Source of the DNA: Paenibacillus paridis
GTDB taxonomy: Bacteria > Bacillota > Bacilli > Paenibacillales > Paenibacillaceae
Assembly (NCBI RefSeq): GCF_006345825.1
Contig: NZ_VCIX01000066.1
Coordinates: 62,001-126,000 of the forward strand
Length of the DNA stretch: 64,000 nt
Direction: 5' to 3'
Shown here: positions 27,607-37,394 of the stretch, in pieces
Layout of the letters: every line of letters starts with the position of its first letter
Position numbering within the stretch: the stretch's first letter is position 1
Notes under the pieces: generated by a model
Seen by the model: only the letters and a program-made list of their open reading frames with translations
Databases searched by the model: none
Told to the model about the DNA's origin: nothing
Position numbers and translations under genes: made by a program

Positions 27607-28419
27607 TCAATGGAATGAGGAGAAATAATTAGATAACAAATTTAAGAGAAGCAGTCCGAATGAAAAAATATACAATCGGGCCAGCTGTAATCCCGGCCGC
27701 CTCAGCATCGCTCTCTGATAGACGTAAATCACGTACATGACCAAGGTAGCGAAGGAAGATAACACTTTCCAATCCAATAGCAGCGATGCCCTTCCCTCAA
27801 CGAGTAAAGAGGTCACCGCGATCGCCAGGGACATAGCAAGCAGCGGAACCCCGACAATGACTGCCCGGTCTCCATATCGCTCAATCGTATCCAGGCTTGG
27901 CAATCTGCGCACGACGCTTGTCCACCGTTTTCTCTTAAGCTGGTTATGCAGAAACAAATACATCCCGGCAAACAACGCTCCTAGCGTCAATGCCGCATAA
28001 GCACATAAGATTAAACTAATATGAATGTATAATAGCTCTCTTGTCGCTTTCCAAAGCTCAAGCGATTCGCCCTTGCCAGGATTGCTGTACAGATTCAAAG
28101 CCAACACCGCAAAGCCGATGACATTGACGAAAAAAACAATAAAATCAATTTTTATAAATCGACTGATGACTAACGATATGGTGACGAGCAGCCAGGAAAA
28201 CCCCAGCCAGTATTCAAAAGGGGTAACCGTGGTCATTTGCAGATGCAAGATGACTCGGGAAACCAAATATCCAGTCTGCAGTACCCAAACAAAAATAAGC
28301 AGCCCTGTACCCATCCGTTTCGCTCTCTGACTTGCATTCATGAAGTCAGAGAAATAAAACAGTAGGCTCAGGGCGTAGACGTAAAGTATCGCATCGTATA
28401 AAAAGTTTTGCGTCACCAT
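27607..28419 (-). CDS. hemX: HemX/CcsA-type cytochrome assembly membrane protein
   Basis: A 270-residue polytopic membrane protein with about eight helices. Between hemA and sirC-hemC it occupies the place of B. subtilis hemX, whose product limits the cellular level of HemA. It belongs to the cytochrome c assembly (CcsA/CcmC) superfamily, as suggested by the helix pattern and LLYIHISLILCAYAALTLGAL in the middle. The tryptophan-rich heme-handling WWD loop is not evident, so heme transport is not supported by sequence. It lies 22 bp after hemA. Confidence 0.88.
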   Translation of the reverse strand: MVTQNFLYDAILYVYALSLLFYFSDFMNASQRAKRMGTGLLIFVWVLQTGYLVSRVILHLQMTTVTPFEYWLGFSWLLVTISLVISRFIKIDFIVFFVNVIGFAVLALNLYSNPGKGESLELWKATRELLYIHISLILCAYAALTLGALFAGMYLFLHNQLKRKRWTSVVRRLPSLDTIERYGDRAVIVGVPLLAMSLAIAVTSLLVEGRASLLLDWKVLSSFATLVMYVIYVYQRAMLRRPGLQLARLYIFSFGLLLLNLLSNYFSSFH

Positions 28420-28441
28420 AGTTCCTCCACATTGCGGCCCT

Positions 28442-29824
28442 CTAGCTTGTAATAGATGCTAATACCGCCGCGGCTGCATGGGTTTGAACGTTTTTCTTTT
28501 TGGCTGCAGCGACAGTATCTGTTGCCGCTTCAAGCTCGGCTTGACGCGTCTTGGCAAGCTCATCCTCCAGCGCAAACAGCTTTACGAACAAATCCATTGC
28601 CTCGTCCGCTCGTTTCTCTCCAGCCATTTCTTTAATGCGCAAAATCGGGTCCTGCATCATTTGGTTGACGATGCTCTTCGTCAGCTTGCGAATGACCTTA
28701 AGCTCGTGCTCGCCAAGGTCAGGCAGCTTGTTGGTCAGGCTGTTCATCGTTTCCTCATGAATGCCTGCTGCTTTGGTTTGTAGAGATCTGATCAGCGGCA
28801 CGACGCCTAGCGTCTTGTACCATTGCTCGAAGAGATCGATCTCTTCGGTAATCATCGCTTCGATCTTAGCTGCCTCTTGGCGACGGTGCTCCAGATTGCT
28901 CTCCACAATTCCCTCCAAATCATCGATATCATACAGGAACACATTGTCGACCGCTGCAATCGATGGGTCCAAATCGCGCGGAACAGCAATGTCGATCATG
29001 AACAACGGCTTCGCTTTGCGCCGCTGCATAGCAGATGCTACCTGTTGGCGCGTGAGCACATAGCCATCCGAGCCCGTAGAGCTGATAATAATATCCGCTT
29101 CATGCAGCTTCTCCGCAGCCTCTTCCATTGACCAGGCCAGGCCATTGAATTTATCTGCTAGCTTCGCTGCGCGCTCATAAGTGCGGTTGACGACGACGAC
29201 TCGGTCAGCACCATTGGCGTACAAGTGCTTGGCCGTAAGCTCGCTTGTTTCGCCGGCGCCGATAACCATCACTGTCTTTTTATGGAATTGACCAAAAATC
29301 CGTTTGCCAAGCTCAACCGCCGCATAGCTGACGGACACAGCCGATTCACCAATCGTTGTCTCCGAGTGCGCACGCTTGGCCATCGTAACCGCCTGCTTGA
29401 ACAGCATGTTGAATACGGTACCCGTGGTCTTCTGCTGCTGTGCAAGCATGAATGCATTTTTGACTTGTCCCAAAATTTGCGTTTCACCGATGACCATCGA
29501 ATCAAGGCCGCTAGTCACGCGGAACAAATGGTCGATCGCTTTCTCATCCTCATACATATATAAATGGTTGGTAAAATGCTGTCTAGGCAGCTTGAACCAT
29601 TTTTCCATAAAGCTCCGAATGTAATGCCCGCATAGATGGTGCCTGTCTACTACTGCGTAAAGCTCGGTACGATTGCAGGTCGCTACTATGACACATTCCA
29701 TTATGCTTTGTGTCTGAATGAGCTGTGTTAATGCCTCCGGCAAATCCCTTTCCGCGAACGCAAACTGTTCTCTTACTTCTACGGGAGCCGTTCGGTAGTT
29801 CAGTCCTACTGCGATAATGTGCAT
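28442..29824 (-). CDS. hemA: Glutamyl-tRNA reductase HemA
   Basis: NADPH-dependent reduction of glutamyl-tRNA to glutamate-1-semialdehyde; first and rate-limiting step of the C5 pathway. The N-terminus MHIIAVGLNYRTAPVEVRE is classic, the catalytic thiolate is Cys50 in VIVATCNRTELYAV, and the NADPH domain contains VMVIGAGETSELTAKHL. A C-terminal dimerisation helix follows. Length is 460 residues. It is the first gene of the hem operon, behind an extended -10 promoter. Confidence 0.97.
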   Translation of the reverse strand: MHIIAVGLNYRTAPVEVREQFAFAERDLPEALTQLIQTQSIMECVIVATCNRTELYAVVDRHHLCGHYIRSFMEKWFKLPRQHFTNHLYMYEDEKAIDHLFRVTSGLDSMVIGETQILGQVKNAFMLAQQQKTTGTVFNMLFKQAVTMAKRAHSETTIGESAVSVSYAAVELGKRIFGQFHKKTVMVIGAGETSELTAKHLYANGADRVVVVNRTYERAAKLADKFNGLAWSMEEAAEKLHEADIIISSTGSDGYVLTRQQVASAMQRRKAKPLFMIDIAVPRDLDPSIAAVDNVFLYDIDDLEGIVESNLEHRRQEAAKIEAMITEEIDLFEQWYKTLGVVPLIRSLQTKAAGIHEETMNSLTNKLPDLGEHELKVIRKLTKSIVNQMMQDPILRIKEMAGEKRADEAMDLFVKLFALEDELAKTRQAELEAATDTVAAAKKKNVQTHAAAAVLASITS

Positions 29825-29878
29825 GCGCGGTCACCTGCCTCCTTCTCTAGTGCGTATTAGCCATTGATGTCAACGATT

Positions 29879-29887
29879 ATTATAGCA
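29879..29887 (-). promoter_or_regulatory. Extended -10 promoter element of the hem operon
   Basis: Minus-strand TGCTATAAT about 55 nt upstream of the hemA start. A TG dinucleotide one base before a perfect TATAAT compensates for a weak -35. No other strong promoter is visible before hemA. Confidence 0.55.
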
Positions 29888-29965
29888 TAGTTCGACATTC
29901 AGATAATGTTCATTTATGAATAATATTTGAAAAGTACAGACTCATTATTCCCTTTTCATGCAAAG

Positions 29966-29996
29966 AAATAACCATGGATGAAATCCATGGTTATTT
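29966..29996 (-). terminator. Terminator after speD
   Basis: Perfect stem AAATAACCATGGAT/ATCCATGGTTATTT with a 3-nt loop, 27 bp beyond the speD stop. It isolates speD from the hem operon. Confidence 0.8.
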
Positions 29997-30023
29997 CGCT
30001 ATGATCGATAAGTTTTAAAGCTC

Positions 30024-30422
30024 TTAGACGAGCTCAGTTTGTTTCATTTTTGGCTCTTCCACTTGCAGTTCGCCCATACCGCGTACAAGCTTCTTCGCAT
30101 AAGTCGCTTTTGGCTTCAGTACAGCAAGCATGTAATCAATCGCAAGCTGAGGATCTACAGTTTCACCGCAGGTATAACAGTCCAGCGCGGCAAAGCCTCT
30201 CTCAGGATACGTATGAATCGAGAGGTGACTCTCCGACAGCAGCACGAGCACAGTTGCGCCTTGAGGATCAAATTGTTTCGCTTGAACGGACAATACAGTA
30301 GCACCGCATGCTTCGGCAGCCTCTACCATATGTGATTGCAAAAATTCAGCGCTGTTCAATAAGTCAAAATCTACACCCCAAGTATCAACAGCAACGTGTC
30401 TTCCGAAAGTTGAGTATTCCAT
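30024..30422 (-). CDS. speD: S-adenosylmethionine decarboxylase proenzyme SpeD
   Basis: Provides decarboxylated AdoMet for spermidine synthesis. The short class (about 130 residues) self-cleaves to form a pyruvoyl group. Here the cleavage site is Glu64-Ser65 in LLSESHLSIHTYPE, with His70 and Cys85 (CYTCGE) as the expected processing and proton-donor residues, so the enzyme appears intact. Length is 132 residues. A ribosome-binding site (AGGGGGAACC) precedes ATG 30422. A long leader with unusual self-complementarity lies upstream. No speE is adjacent. Confidence 0.96.
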   Translation of the reverse strand: MEYSTFGRHVAVDTWGVDFDLLNSAEFLQSHMVEAAEACGATVLSVQAKQFDPQGATVLVLLSESHLSIHTYPERGFAALDCYTCGETVDPQLAIDYMLAVLKPKATYAKKLVRGMGELQVEEPKMKQTELV

Positions 30423-30467
30423 CTTCCGGTTCCCCCTTCCTAGGAATAAAATGTTTGAAAAATTTCA

Positions 30468-30540
30468 TCCGCTAGGACCTACGTCATTCACTTCTCGAGG
30501 GATTAATCTCTCGCAACATAACTATGTCCTGAGTGAATCC
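30468..30540 (-). promoter_or_regulatory. Possible structured leader of speD
   Basis: In minus-strand order, ATTCACT (30538-30532) can pair with AGTGAAT (30492-30486). AGGAC (about 30530-30526) can pair with GTCCT (about 30478-30474), and a CGAG/CTCG hairpin lies between. The interleaved order of the two long pairings would form a pseudoknot in the transcript. No known riboswitch family is recognised; a protein operator or chance pairing remains possible. Confidence 0.35.
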
Positions 30541-30703
30541 TGGTTCCTATTATTATCATCAACAATGTTTTCAACGAGAATAAAAATAACATCTATCCGA
30601 GATAATTGCAATAGTTTTTTTCAAAAAAGATAAATCTGCTGCTGCATCTCAGCCCCGTTTTCAATGTATGACGTGCAAGCTTATCCCGTAACGGTCGGCA
30701 TGC

Positions 30704-31378
30704 TTACCCTGCCATATTATTTTTGGCATCGTCCGGACTGTATACAGAAATATGATCAACCTTCTGTGTTGACTCCGAAATAACGAATTTCAGCTCAAAT
30801 TGCTTATTCACTTTGTACGTATAGATACGATCGGTGCCATTGACGGTTTTCTCATCCGCAGATCCAAGAGCAATTTCCAAATCCTTAAGCGTGATCGCAT
30901 TCAGCTTGTCGGAATAGGACCTGACGTCAAAAACACGCATTCCTTTGTTATAGCCGAAAGTGATTCCTTTTTTATCGTAGGTCGCATAAATGCCATTGCC
31001 TGCGGACTCGTTCGTATCCGCCTTGCCCCAGCTTTTTTCAATCTCATCATACATGGAATCATGGGCGGCGTATTCGCTTCCCAAAACCTTGCCTTCCTTC
31101 GCGAGCTTATAAATGGATCCAATCAATTGACCTGCCTCAGCGCTGCCTTCTTCGCCCCCATTGCCGCTCTCTGGCGCGCTGCTTGGCTTGTCCGTCGGCT
31201 CGGGCGCTATAGTCGGCTCTGTACTCGGTGACGCGCTTGGCTGCAGCGTAGGCGCCTCCGACGACGGAGGGGCAGTCGTATCCGCATTGGCATCATTGTT
31301 GCTGCATGCGGTCAAGGATAGGGCAATCGCAAATGTTATGCCTATCGCAAATTGTTTAAAGCGTTTAGTCTGGTCCAT
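30704..31378 (-). CDS. DUF4309 (YjgB-type) lipoprotein
   Basis: A 224-residue secreted lipoprotein. The signal sequence ends in a lipobox (SLTAC, lipidated Cys near residue 25), followed by a Thr/Ser/Pro/Glu-rich linker of about 50 residues. The C-terminal DUF4309 domain (LIGSIYKLAKEGKVLGSEYAAHD, later GITFGYNKGMRVFDVRSY) completes it. Function unknown; B. subtilis YjgB is the nearest named relative. The ATG at 31378 is preferred over 31387. It stands alone between speD and an unknown gene. Confidence 0.85.
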   Translation of the reverse strand: MDQTKRFKQFAIGITFAIALSLTACSNNDANADTTAPPSSEAPTLQPSASPSTEPTIAPEPTDKPSSAPESGNGGEEGSAEAGQLIGSIYKLAKEGKVLGSEYAAHDSMYDEIEKSWGKADTNESAGNGIYATYDKKGITFGYNKGMRVFDVRSYSDKLNAITLKDLEIALGSADEKTVNGTDRIYTYKVNKQFELKFVISESTQKVDHISVYSPDDAKNNMAG

Positions 31379-31490
31379 CCTGATCAATCTCCTTCTTGTG
31401 ACTCGTATCCGTGCTGTCTTTTTATTTTATTACCCTTTTATTAACTAAGTTTAAACAAAAAAAGTTGCAGGCCAGCGCTTCATAAATTTT

Positions 31491-31527
31491 AGCAAAAAAA
31501 AAGAGAAGCCGCAGCAGCAGCCTCTCT
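31491..31527 (-). terminator. Terminator after the gene at 31550
   Basis: AGAGAGGCTGC pairs with GCGGCTTCTCT (two G-U pairs), followed on the minus strand by nine T. It is 23 bp past the stop codon. Confidence 0.8.
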
Positions 31528-31549
31528 TCTTCCGTTTCCCCAATACCGG

Positions 31550-32140
31550 TTATGCTTCCAGTATGAAGAGCTTGCGAGTCAAATCCGACAAACGCTCGTC
31601 AATTTTGCTAATCTCTTCAGCATCCTTCGTCTGGTTGCGAAGATCCAGCAATTCATTGACCGCACTGCCCAGTAATCCGATCTCACGCTCGATCAGACGG
31701 CTGCGGAACACCCGCTCCAATTGACCAAGCGTATCCTTGAATTCGAACACGACACGGTCGCCCGTCTTAGAGCTTTCAACAATTTGGTGGACGGAACCAT
31801 TCTTATAATGATAGATCATCGTATAATGACTGTAGATTCGGTTGACGATCGCGTTGCCGCGGAAAGCAGATATCGCTTTTCGCATGGCATTGGTCAGCCT
31901 CGGTTGCACAAGACGGCAAGTTAGTACGCAGACATAATTGTTTTGTTGACGTTCAAAGGTCAGTCGGACTTCTTCCCTCCCTGCCACATCTTCGAGAACG
32001 AGCTCCTGATTTCCATTGTCGAGCACAAGCACCTGTAACCGGATTTGCTGCTCTTCAAATAAACGGATAAACTCAGCCATCTCTTCATTCGTCAATTGCA
32101 GTTTGGCATTTACATACTCTGTGGCTAGCCGCTTAGCCAT
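31550..32140 (-). CDS. Conserved hypothetical protein next to engB
   Basis: Not recognised as a member of a named family. The product has 196 residues with no signal or membrane segment. An alpha/beta first half (LVLDNGNQELVLEDVAGREEVRLTFER) is followed by a helical second half ending in a likely coiled coil (ERLSDLTRKLFILEA). The start at ATG 32140 is supported by GAGGAGA 6-8 nt upstream; an earlier in-frame ATG at 32170 lacks a site. In B. subtilis ysxD occupies this place between ysxC and hemA, but I see no clear sequence link. Confidence 0.75.
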   Translation of the reverse strand: MAKRLATEYVNAKLQLTNEEMAEFIRLFEEQQIRLQVLVLDNGNQELVLEDVAGREEVRLTFERQQNNYVCVLTCRLVQPRLTNAMRKAISAFRGNAIVNRIYSHYTMIYHYKNGSVHQIVESSKTGDRVVFEFKDTLGQLERVFRSRLIEREIGLLGSAVNELLDLRNQTKDAEEISKIDERLSDLTRKLFILEA

Positions 32141-32353
32141 AAAAATCTCCTCAATTCTTTGAACTTGCACGCTTTGGTCTAATCATTTTGGTCTTGTTGC
32201 TTAAGTATATTATACGTGATCTCAGCATTTTATTCCTGCCGTCCAGCCCCGATATTCTCGCATATTCCACAAAATAACGGAAGAATTCACGAGGAATGCC
32301 GACTTTTTCACTGTATCCTCTGCTTTATATAATAACTTGCTGCACTTGCTACC

Positions 32354-32941
32354 TCATGTAGCAATCGCTTCCGTAATGACTTCCCAAAGCTGCTCTCTTC
32401 CAATACCCAATTCCGATGAAAATAAAACAACGGAATCGCTAGGATCTGCTTCAAGCTTTTGTTTGATCATTTTAATATGCTTGTCCCATTTCGATTTTGG
32501 AATTTTGTCCGCCTTCGTTGCGACGATGCAGGTTGGCACCTCATAATGCTTAAGCCATTTATACATTTGCTGGTCCAACTGCGACGGCTCATGGCGAATG
32601 TCGATGACTAAAAGCTGCAGCTTTAAAGGCTCTCGGTCACGGATATACCGCTCGATCATCTCGCCGAATTGCGCCCGCTGCGTCTTCGATACTTTGGCAT
32701 AGCCATAGCCGGGAAAATCAACCAAATAAATAAGTTCATTGACACGGTAATAGTTTAGCTGCTGCGTCTTGCCTGGCTGCGAGCTTGTTCTTGCCAAGTT
32801 TTTGCGCAAAATCAATTTGTTAATCAATGAAGATTTTCCGACATTCGAACGCCCTGCCAGAGCGATCTCTGGCAAGGCGTCCTCCGGGTATTGATGGGGT
32901 TTTACTGCACTGATGATAAACTCTGCTTGTGTAATTTTCAT
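32354..32941 (-). CDS. engB: Ribosome-assembly GTPase EngB/YsxC
   Basis: Essential GTPase for 50S subunit maturation. G1 is [10 protein letters not shown] at 30-39; G2 lies near the [15 protein letters not shown] segment; G3 is [12 protein letters not shown]4 is [12 protein letters not shown]; and FSSELGIG is the G5 region. Length is 195 residues. It overlaps the lonA stop by 4 nt, as in B. subtilis where lonA and ysxC are cotranscribed. Confidence 0.97.
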   Translation of the reverse strand: MKITQAEFIISAVKPHQYPEDALPEIALAGRSNVGKSSLINKLILRKNLARTSSQPGKTQQLNYYRVNELIYLVDFPGYGYAKVSKTQRAQFGEMIERYIRDREPLKLQLLVIDIRHEPSQLDQQMYKWLKHYEVPTCIVATKADKIPKSKWDKHIKMIKQKLEADPSDSVVLFSSELGIGREQLWEVITEAIAT

Positions 32942-35307
32942 AAAATCGTTGTACCTGCCTTCTCCTCCGTTTGAGCCGGAAGCAACGCATGCTGCAGCAC
33001 TTCATCCATATGACTGACAGGAAAAAATTGCATATCATGTCGTACGCTATCGGGAATATCCCTTAAATCGCGTTCATTTTCTTTCGGCAACAGTATCGTC
33101 CGGATGCCTGCGCGATGAGCGGCTAGCGATTTTTCCTTCAAGCCGCCAATGGGCAGAACACGCCCTCGGAGTGTTATTTCGCCCGTCATCGCCACTTCTT
33201 TATTGACGTAGCGGTTCGTGAGCGCAGAAATAAGCGCTGTTGCAATGGTAATGCCGGCTGATGGTCCATCTTTCGGGATGGCACCTTCGGGAATATGAAT
33301 ATGAATATCGTTTTTCTCATGGAAGCCAGGATCTATGCCAAGCTCAACGGCTTTGGAGCGGGTATAGCTGAATGCGGCCTGAGCCGACTCCTTCATGACA
33401 TCTCCTAGTTTACCAGTTAACGTTAGCTTTCCGCTACCCGGCATTATCGTGACTTCGATGACGAGCGTATCGCCACCCACTTCTGTCCAGGCGAGACCAG
33501 TCACAGCGCCGATCTGATTTTCGCTCTCAGCTAGGCCGTAACGGAACTTAGCAGGTCCCAGCCATTCCTTCAACCGATCGCTTGTGAGATCCAGAGGCTC
33601 AACTGCCCCAGCTTCTTCCTTGGAGACAAAATACTTCGCTGCCTTCCGGCAAACCGCCGCAATTTGCTGCTCCAAATTCCGAACGCCGGACTCCCGCGTG
33701 TACTCTCTGATTAGCTGCAGCAGCACTTCATCCGATACGGTGAGATGCTCCTCCGTCAAGCCATGCTCCTTCTTCTGCTTCGGCAGCAGATACCTCGTGC
33801 CGATCTGCAGCTTCTCAAGCTCTGTATATCCTGGGATATACAGCACTTCCATCCGATCAAGAAGCGGACGGGGAATATTGTGCATCGCATTCGCCGTTGT
33901 TACGAACATCACGTTGGACAAATCGAACGGAACCTCAACAAAGTGGTCGCTGAACGTATTGTTTTGTTCCGGGTCGAGCACCTCAAGAAGCGCCGAAGCC
34001 GGATCTCCCCGGAAGTCCTGAGCCATCTTATCAATTTCATCCAGCAAGAAAACAGGATTCAGCGAGCCTGCCGTTTTCATGCCTTGAATGATTCTTCCCG
34101 GCATAGCGCCTACATAAGTCCGGCGGTGGCCCCGAATTTCCGCTTCGTCGCGCACGCCTCCGAGGGAGATACGCACGAACTTGCGGCCGAGCGACTTCGC
34201 AATCGAACGGGCCAGTGACGTCTTCCCGACGCCCGGCGGTCCAACGAGGCAAAGAATAGGGCCTTTCAATTGCTTGACAAGCTGCTGAACGGCCAAATAT
34301 TCGAGTACCCGTTCCTTTGGCTTCTCCAAGCCGTAATGATCATCATTTAAAATGGCTTCAGCCTTGCTTAAGGTTAAGTCGTCATCCGTTGTCTTGTTCC
34401 AAGGCAAAGAAAGCAGCCAATCGATATAATTGCGGATGACGCCGCCCTCTGCCGAGGTTGACGGCATCTTCTCGAGCCGGTCAATTTCCTTCTCGATTTT
34501 TTCTTTCACTTGATCAGGCACGCCTGCCTCAGCCAACTGCGAGCGCAGCTCCTCGACTTCGCCGGCGCGGCCTTCCTTCTCGCCAAGCTCCTTCTGGATC
34601 GCTTTCATTTGCTCGCGCAGATAATATTCCTTTTGCGTTTTTTCCATTTGCTTCTTGACGCGCTGGTTTATTTTGCGTTCAAGCTCCAGCACTTCGCGCT
34701 CGTTGTTCAGAATATCAAGCAATCTCTCTAGCCGCTCGCCGACATCCACCGTTTCAAGAATATCCTGCTTATCCTTGATTTTAAGCGAAAGATGGCTTGT
34801 GATTACATCCGCTAGGCGGCCCGGATCGTCGATATCGGATACCGCCGCGTAGGTTTCGGGCGTGACCTTCTTCGATAATGAAATGTAATGCTCAAATTGG
34901 CTTAGCACAGAGCGCATCAGCGCATCCACTTCCGGATCATCGGTTTCCTGCTCCGGCAATTCTTTGACCGATACTTCGTAAAACTCGTCATTCGGCAAAT
35001 AATCTAAAATTTCCGCGCGGCTCACGCCCTCTACCAATACGCGGATCGTGCCGTTCGGCAGCTTCAGCATTTGCCTTACCTTTGCAATTGTACCGACTTT
35101 ATAAATATCTTCCTCCGTCGGCTCCTCAATGTTCACTTCAGACTGTGAACAAAGCAATATCATATGATCTTCGACCATCGAGCGCTCTAGCGCTCGAACC
35201 GATTTGTCCCTACCCACATCAAGGTGGAGCACCATGCTGGGATAAACGAGTAGCCCTCTTAGCGGAAGCAAGGGCAGCCGACGACCTTTCGATTTATTAG
35301 GTCCCAC
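32938..35307 (-). CDS. lonA: ATP-dependent protease LonA
   Basis: Cytosolic AAA+ serine protease for damaged and regulatory proteins. The N-terminal substrate domain covers about 10-200 ([16 protein letters not shown]). A coiled coil follows, the Walker [10 protein letters not shown] is at 356-364 and Walker [11 protein letters not shown] comes after it. The C-terminal peptidase domain has the catalytic serine in [12 protein letters not shown] and the lysine about 43 residues later. Length is 789 residues. The stop overlaps engB. Confidence 0.97.
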   Translation of the reverse strand: MGPNKSKGRRLPLLPLRGLLVYPSMVLHLDVGRDKSVRALERSMVEDHMILLCSQSEVNIEEPTEEDIYKVGTIAKVRQMLKLPNGTIRVLVEGVSRAEILDYLPNDEFYEVSVKELPEQETDDPEVDALMRSVLSQFEHYISLSKKVTPETYAAVSDIDDPGRLADVITSHLSLKIKDKQDILETVDVGERLERLLDILNNEREVLELERKINQRVKKQMEKTQKEYYLREQMKAIQKELGEKEGRAGEVEELRSQLAEAGVPDQVKEKIEKEIDRLEKMPSTSAEGGVIRNYIDWLLSLPWNKTTDDDLTLSKAEAILNDDHYGLEKPKERVLEYLAVQQLVKQLKGPILCLVGPPGVGKTSLARSIAKSLGRKFVRISLGGVRDEAEIRGHRRTYVGAMPGRIIQGMKTAGSLNPVFLLDEIDKMAQDFRGDPASALLEVLDPEQNNTFSDHFVEVPFDLSNVMFVTTANAMHNIPRPLLDRMEVLYIPGYTELEKLQIGTRYLLPKQKKEHGLTEEHLTVSDEVLLQLIREYTRESGVRNLEQQIAAVCRKAAKYFVSKEEAGAVEPLDLTSDRLKEWLGPAKFRYGLAESENQIGAVTGLAWTEVGGDTLVIEVTIMPGSGKLTLTGKLGDVMKESAQAAFSYTRSKAVELGIDPGFHEKNDIHIHIPEGAIPKDGPSAGITIATALISALTNRYVNKEVAMTGEITLRGRVLPIGGLKEKSLAAHRAGIRTILLPKENERDLRDIPDSVRHDMQFFPVSHMDEVLQHALLPAQTEEKAGTTIL

Positions 35308-35344
35308 ACCAGCACCTCCAAATGTTAACGTCTACCCTAGTTTA

Positions 35345-37048
35345 TCATTCTACGGATTCAGCCTGCAAATAGGGAACGCCTGAAGCGATAAAAAGATCGG
35401 TCCCAAACGGGGCTTCCATGCGTGACGGAGACTGTTCCTCACCTGGAAACACGTATTTGAACACTTCTTCCACCTTCTCTACAGGAATAACTTTGAGGCC
35501 TTCCAAATCAGCGAAGATGGCCTGCCAGTTCTCTCTCGGTATGATGACCGTATTTGCGCCAGCCTGGAAAGCAGCCTCTACCTTAGCTAATACGCCGCCG
35601 ACCGGCTTTACGTTCCCATGTATGCCAACCTCGCCGGTCATTGCCAGCTTGTTGTCAATCGGGATGCCTTTAATTGCCGAAGTAATCGCCGTTGCCATTG
35701 CGATGCCGGCAGACGGCCCGTCAATCGGAGTGCCGCCGGGAAAGTTGATATGCAAATCATAATCCTGCGTATTCAGGCCAACGCGTCTAAGAACGGTCAG
35801 CACGTTTTCCACGGAGCCTTTAGCCATGCTTTTTCTTCTAAGCGTGCGCGAGCCCCCTCCTAATTCCTCCTCGTCGACCACGCCCGTAATCGTGAATTGA
35901 CCCTTGCCTGTCGCTGCTGGAATCGCGCTAACTTCGATTTCAAGCAGCGTGCCCATATTCGGGCCATAAACGGCTAGGCCGTTCACGAAGCCGACCTGCG
36001 GCGCATCCGGCACCTTGCGGTCGGGGCGGGGCGGGATTTGGCTGCTGTTGACGACCCATTCAATGTCTCCAGCACTAATATTGTCACGCTTCTCCGACAA
36101 AGCAACGCCTGCGGCGAGCTGGATCACGTTTACCGCTTCGCGCCCGTTTGTTGCATATCGCTTCACGACATCAATCGCCTCGGGGCAAGGGGCAAATCCG
36201 ATTTTTTTAACTGCGTTTTCCGCTACCAAGCCAATCTCCTCTGCAAGCAGCGGGCGGAAAAACACTTCCATGCAGCGCGAACGAATGGCTGGCGGTATTT
36301 CCTGCGGCGAACGCGTCGTTGCGCCAACCAAGCGGAAATCGGCAGGCAAGCCATTTTGGAAAATATCATGAATATACACCGGAATGTTGGAATCCTCCGA
36401 ATTGTAATAGGCGCTCTCCAGAAATACCTTGCGGTCTTCCAGCACCTTTAACAATTTATTCATTTGCACCGGATGCAATTCACCGATTTCATCGATAAAT
36501 AAAATTCCGCCATGCGCTTTGGTTACCGCGCCTGGCTTAGGCTGAGGAATGCCAGCTACACCCATTGCGCCAGCGCCTTGATAAATCGGATCATGCACAG
36601 AGCCGATGAGCGGATCGGCGATGCCCCTCTCGTCAAAGCGCGCCGTAGTGGCATCGATCTCCGTAAACTTGGCCTCCGGCAAAAATGGCGAAGAAGGATT
36701 TTTTTTGGCTTCCTCGAGCACCACACGAGCCGCTGCCGTCTTCCCTACGCCCGGCGGACCATAGATAATGACATGCTGAGGGTTCGCGCTGCAAAGCGCT
36801 GCCTTAAGGGCACGCAAGCCGTCACGCTGCCCTACGATGTCCTGCATCGCTTGCGGCCTTGTTTTCTCCGCCAGAGGCTTGGTCAGCGATACGCTTCTTA
36901 GCTTCCGCAGCTTGTCCATTTCCTTGCGCGATTCGCGGTCCACGGCAGAGCGGTTCGTCTTCTGATTGCGCAGCAAATTCCAGAAATACAAGCCAATAAC
37001 AACAGCAAAAAACACTTGAATCAACATTAACACAACACTTAAACTCAT
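35345..37048 (-). CDS. lonB: Sporulation-linked membrane-anchored protease LonB
   Basis: Lon-family protease made in the forespore of B. subtilis. An N-terminal hydrophobic helix (about 4-22) is followed by the AAA domain with [13 protein letters not shown] and ILFIDEIGEL. The peptidase domain has the Ser in PIDGPSAGIAMAT. There is no large N-terminal substrate domain, which separates it from LonA. I set the start at ATG 37048 (567 residues) since AAGGAGC is about 9 nt upstream; the open frame to 37150 runs through the 95-bp repeat and is not LonB-like. It lies 38 bp upstream of lonA. Confidence 0.95.
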   Translation of the reverse strand: MSLSVVLMLIQVFFAVVIGLYFWNLLRNQKTNRSAVDRESRKEMDKLRKLRSVSLTKPLAEKTRPQAMQDIVGQRDGLRALKAALCSANPQHVIIYGPPGVGKTAAARVVLEEAKKNPSSPFLPEAKFTEIDATTARFDERGIADPLIGSVHDPIYQGAGAMGVAGIPQPKPGAVTKAHGGILFIDEIGELHPVQMNKLLKVLEDRKVFLESAYYNSEDSNIPVYIHDIFQNGLPADFRLVGATTRSPQEIPPAIRSRCMEVFFRPLLAEEIGLVAENAVKKIGFAPCPEAIDVVKRYATNGREAVNVIQLAAGVALSEKRDNISAGDIEWVVNSSQIPPRPDRKVPDAPQVGFVNGLAVYGPNMGTLLEIEVSAIPAATGKGQFTITGVVDEEELGGGSRTLRRKSMAKGSVENVLTVLRRVGLNTQDYDLHINFPGGTPIDGPSAGIAMATAITSAIKGIPIDNKLAMTGEVGIHGNVKPVGGVLAKVEAAFQAGANTVIIPRENWQAIFADLEGLKVIPVEKVEEVFKYVFPGEEQSPSRMEAPFGTDLFIASGVPYLQAESVE

Positions 37049-37062
37049 TAGCAACCCGCTCC

Positions 37063-37280
37063 TTTCAAGCGTAAACGGCCGAAGCCATAATGTTAGCAAG
37101 GCTCGTTTCGCGAAGAAATAAAGGCGGCATGGACAAATATTTTCGTCCATTCCTTTATTTCAAGCGTAAACGGCCGAAGCCATAATGTTAGCAAGACTCG
37201 TTTCGCGAAGAAATAAAGGCGGCATGGACAAATATTTTCGTCCATTCCTTTATTTCAAGCGTAAACGGCCGAAGCCATAA
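37063..37280. repeat. 95-bp direct repeat, two full copies and a partial third
   Basis: Two near-identical 95-bp units begin at 37063 and 37158; a third starts at 37253 and loses identity after about 27 bp. Each full unit contains an inverted repeat (AAATAAAGG...ATGGAC pairing with GTCCAT...CCTTTATTT), for example 37116-37160. The first unit runs up against the lonB Shine-Dalgarno, so the repeats form the lonB leader. Confidence 0.95.
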
Positions 37281-37394
37281 AGTAGTGAAGCTCGTATATA
37301 CAAACGATCCGTTATATGCATGCCTAAGTGATAGTATTGCCTCTATAAACTGGTAATAACCGCTTGGAATGTTATTTTTCAGAAAGCCCTCCCG

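Noticed and set aside
37048..37150. An N-terminal extension of LonB of 34 residues
   Set aside because: It is a translation of the 95-bp repeat; the ATG at 37048 has the Shine-Dalgarno and the family-like membrane helix.
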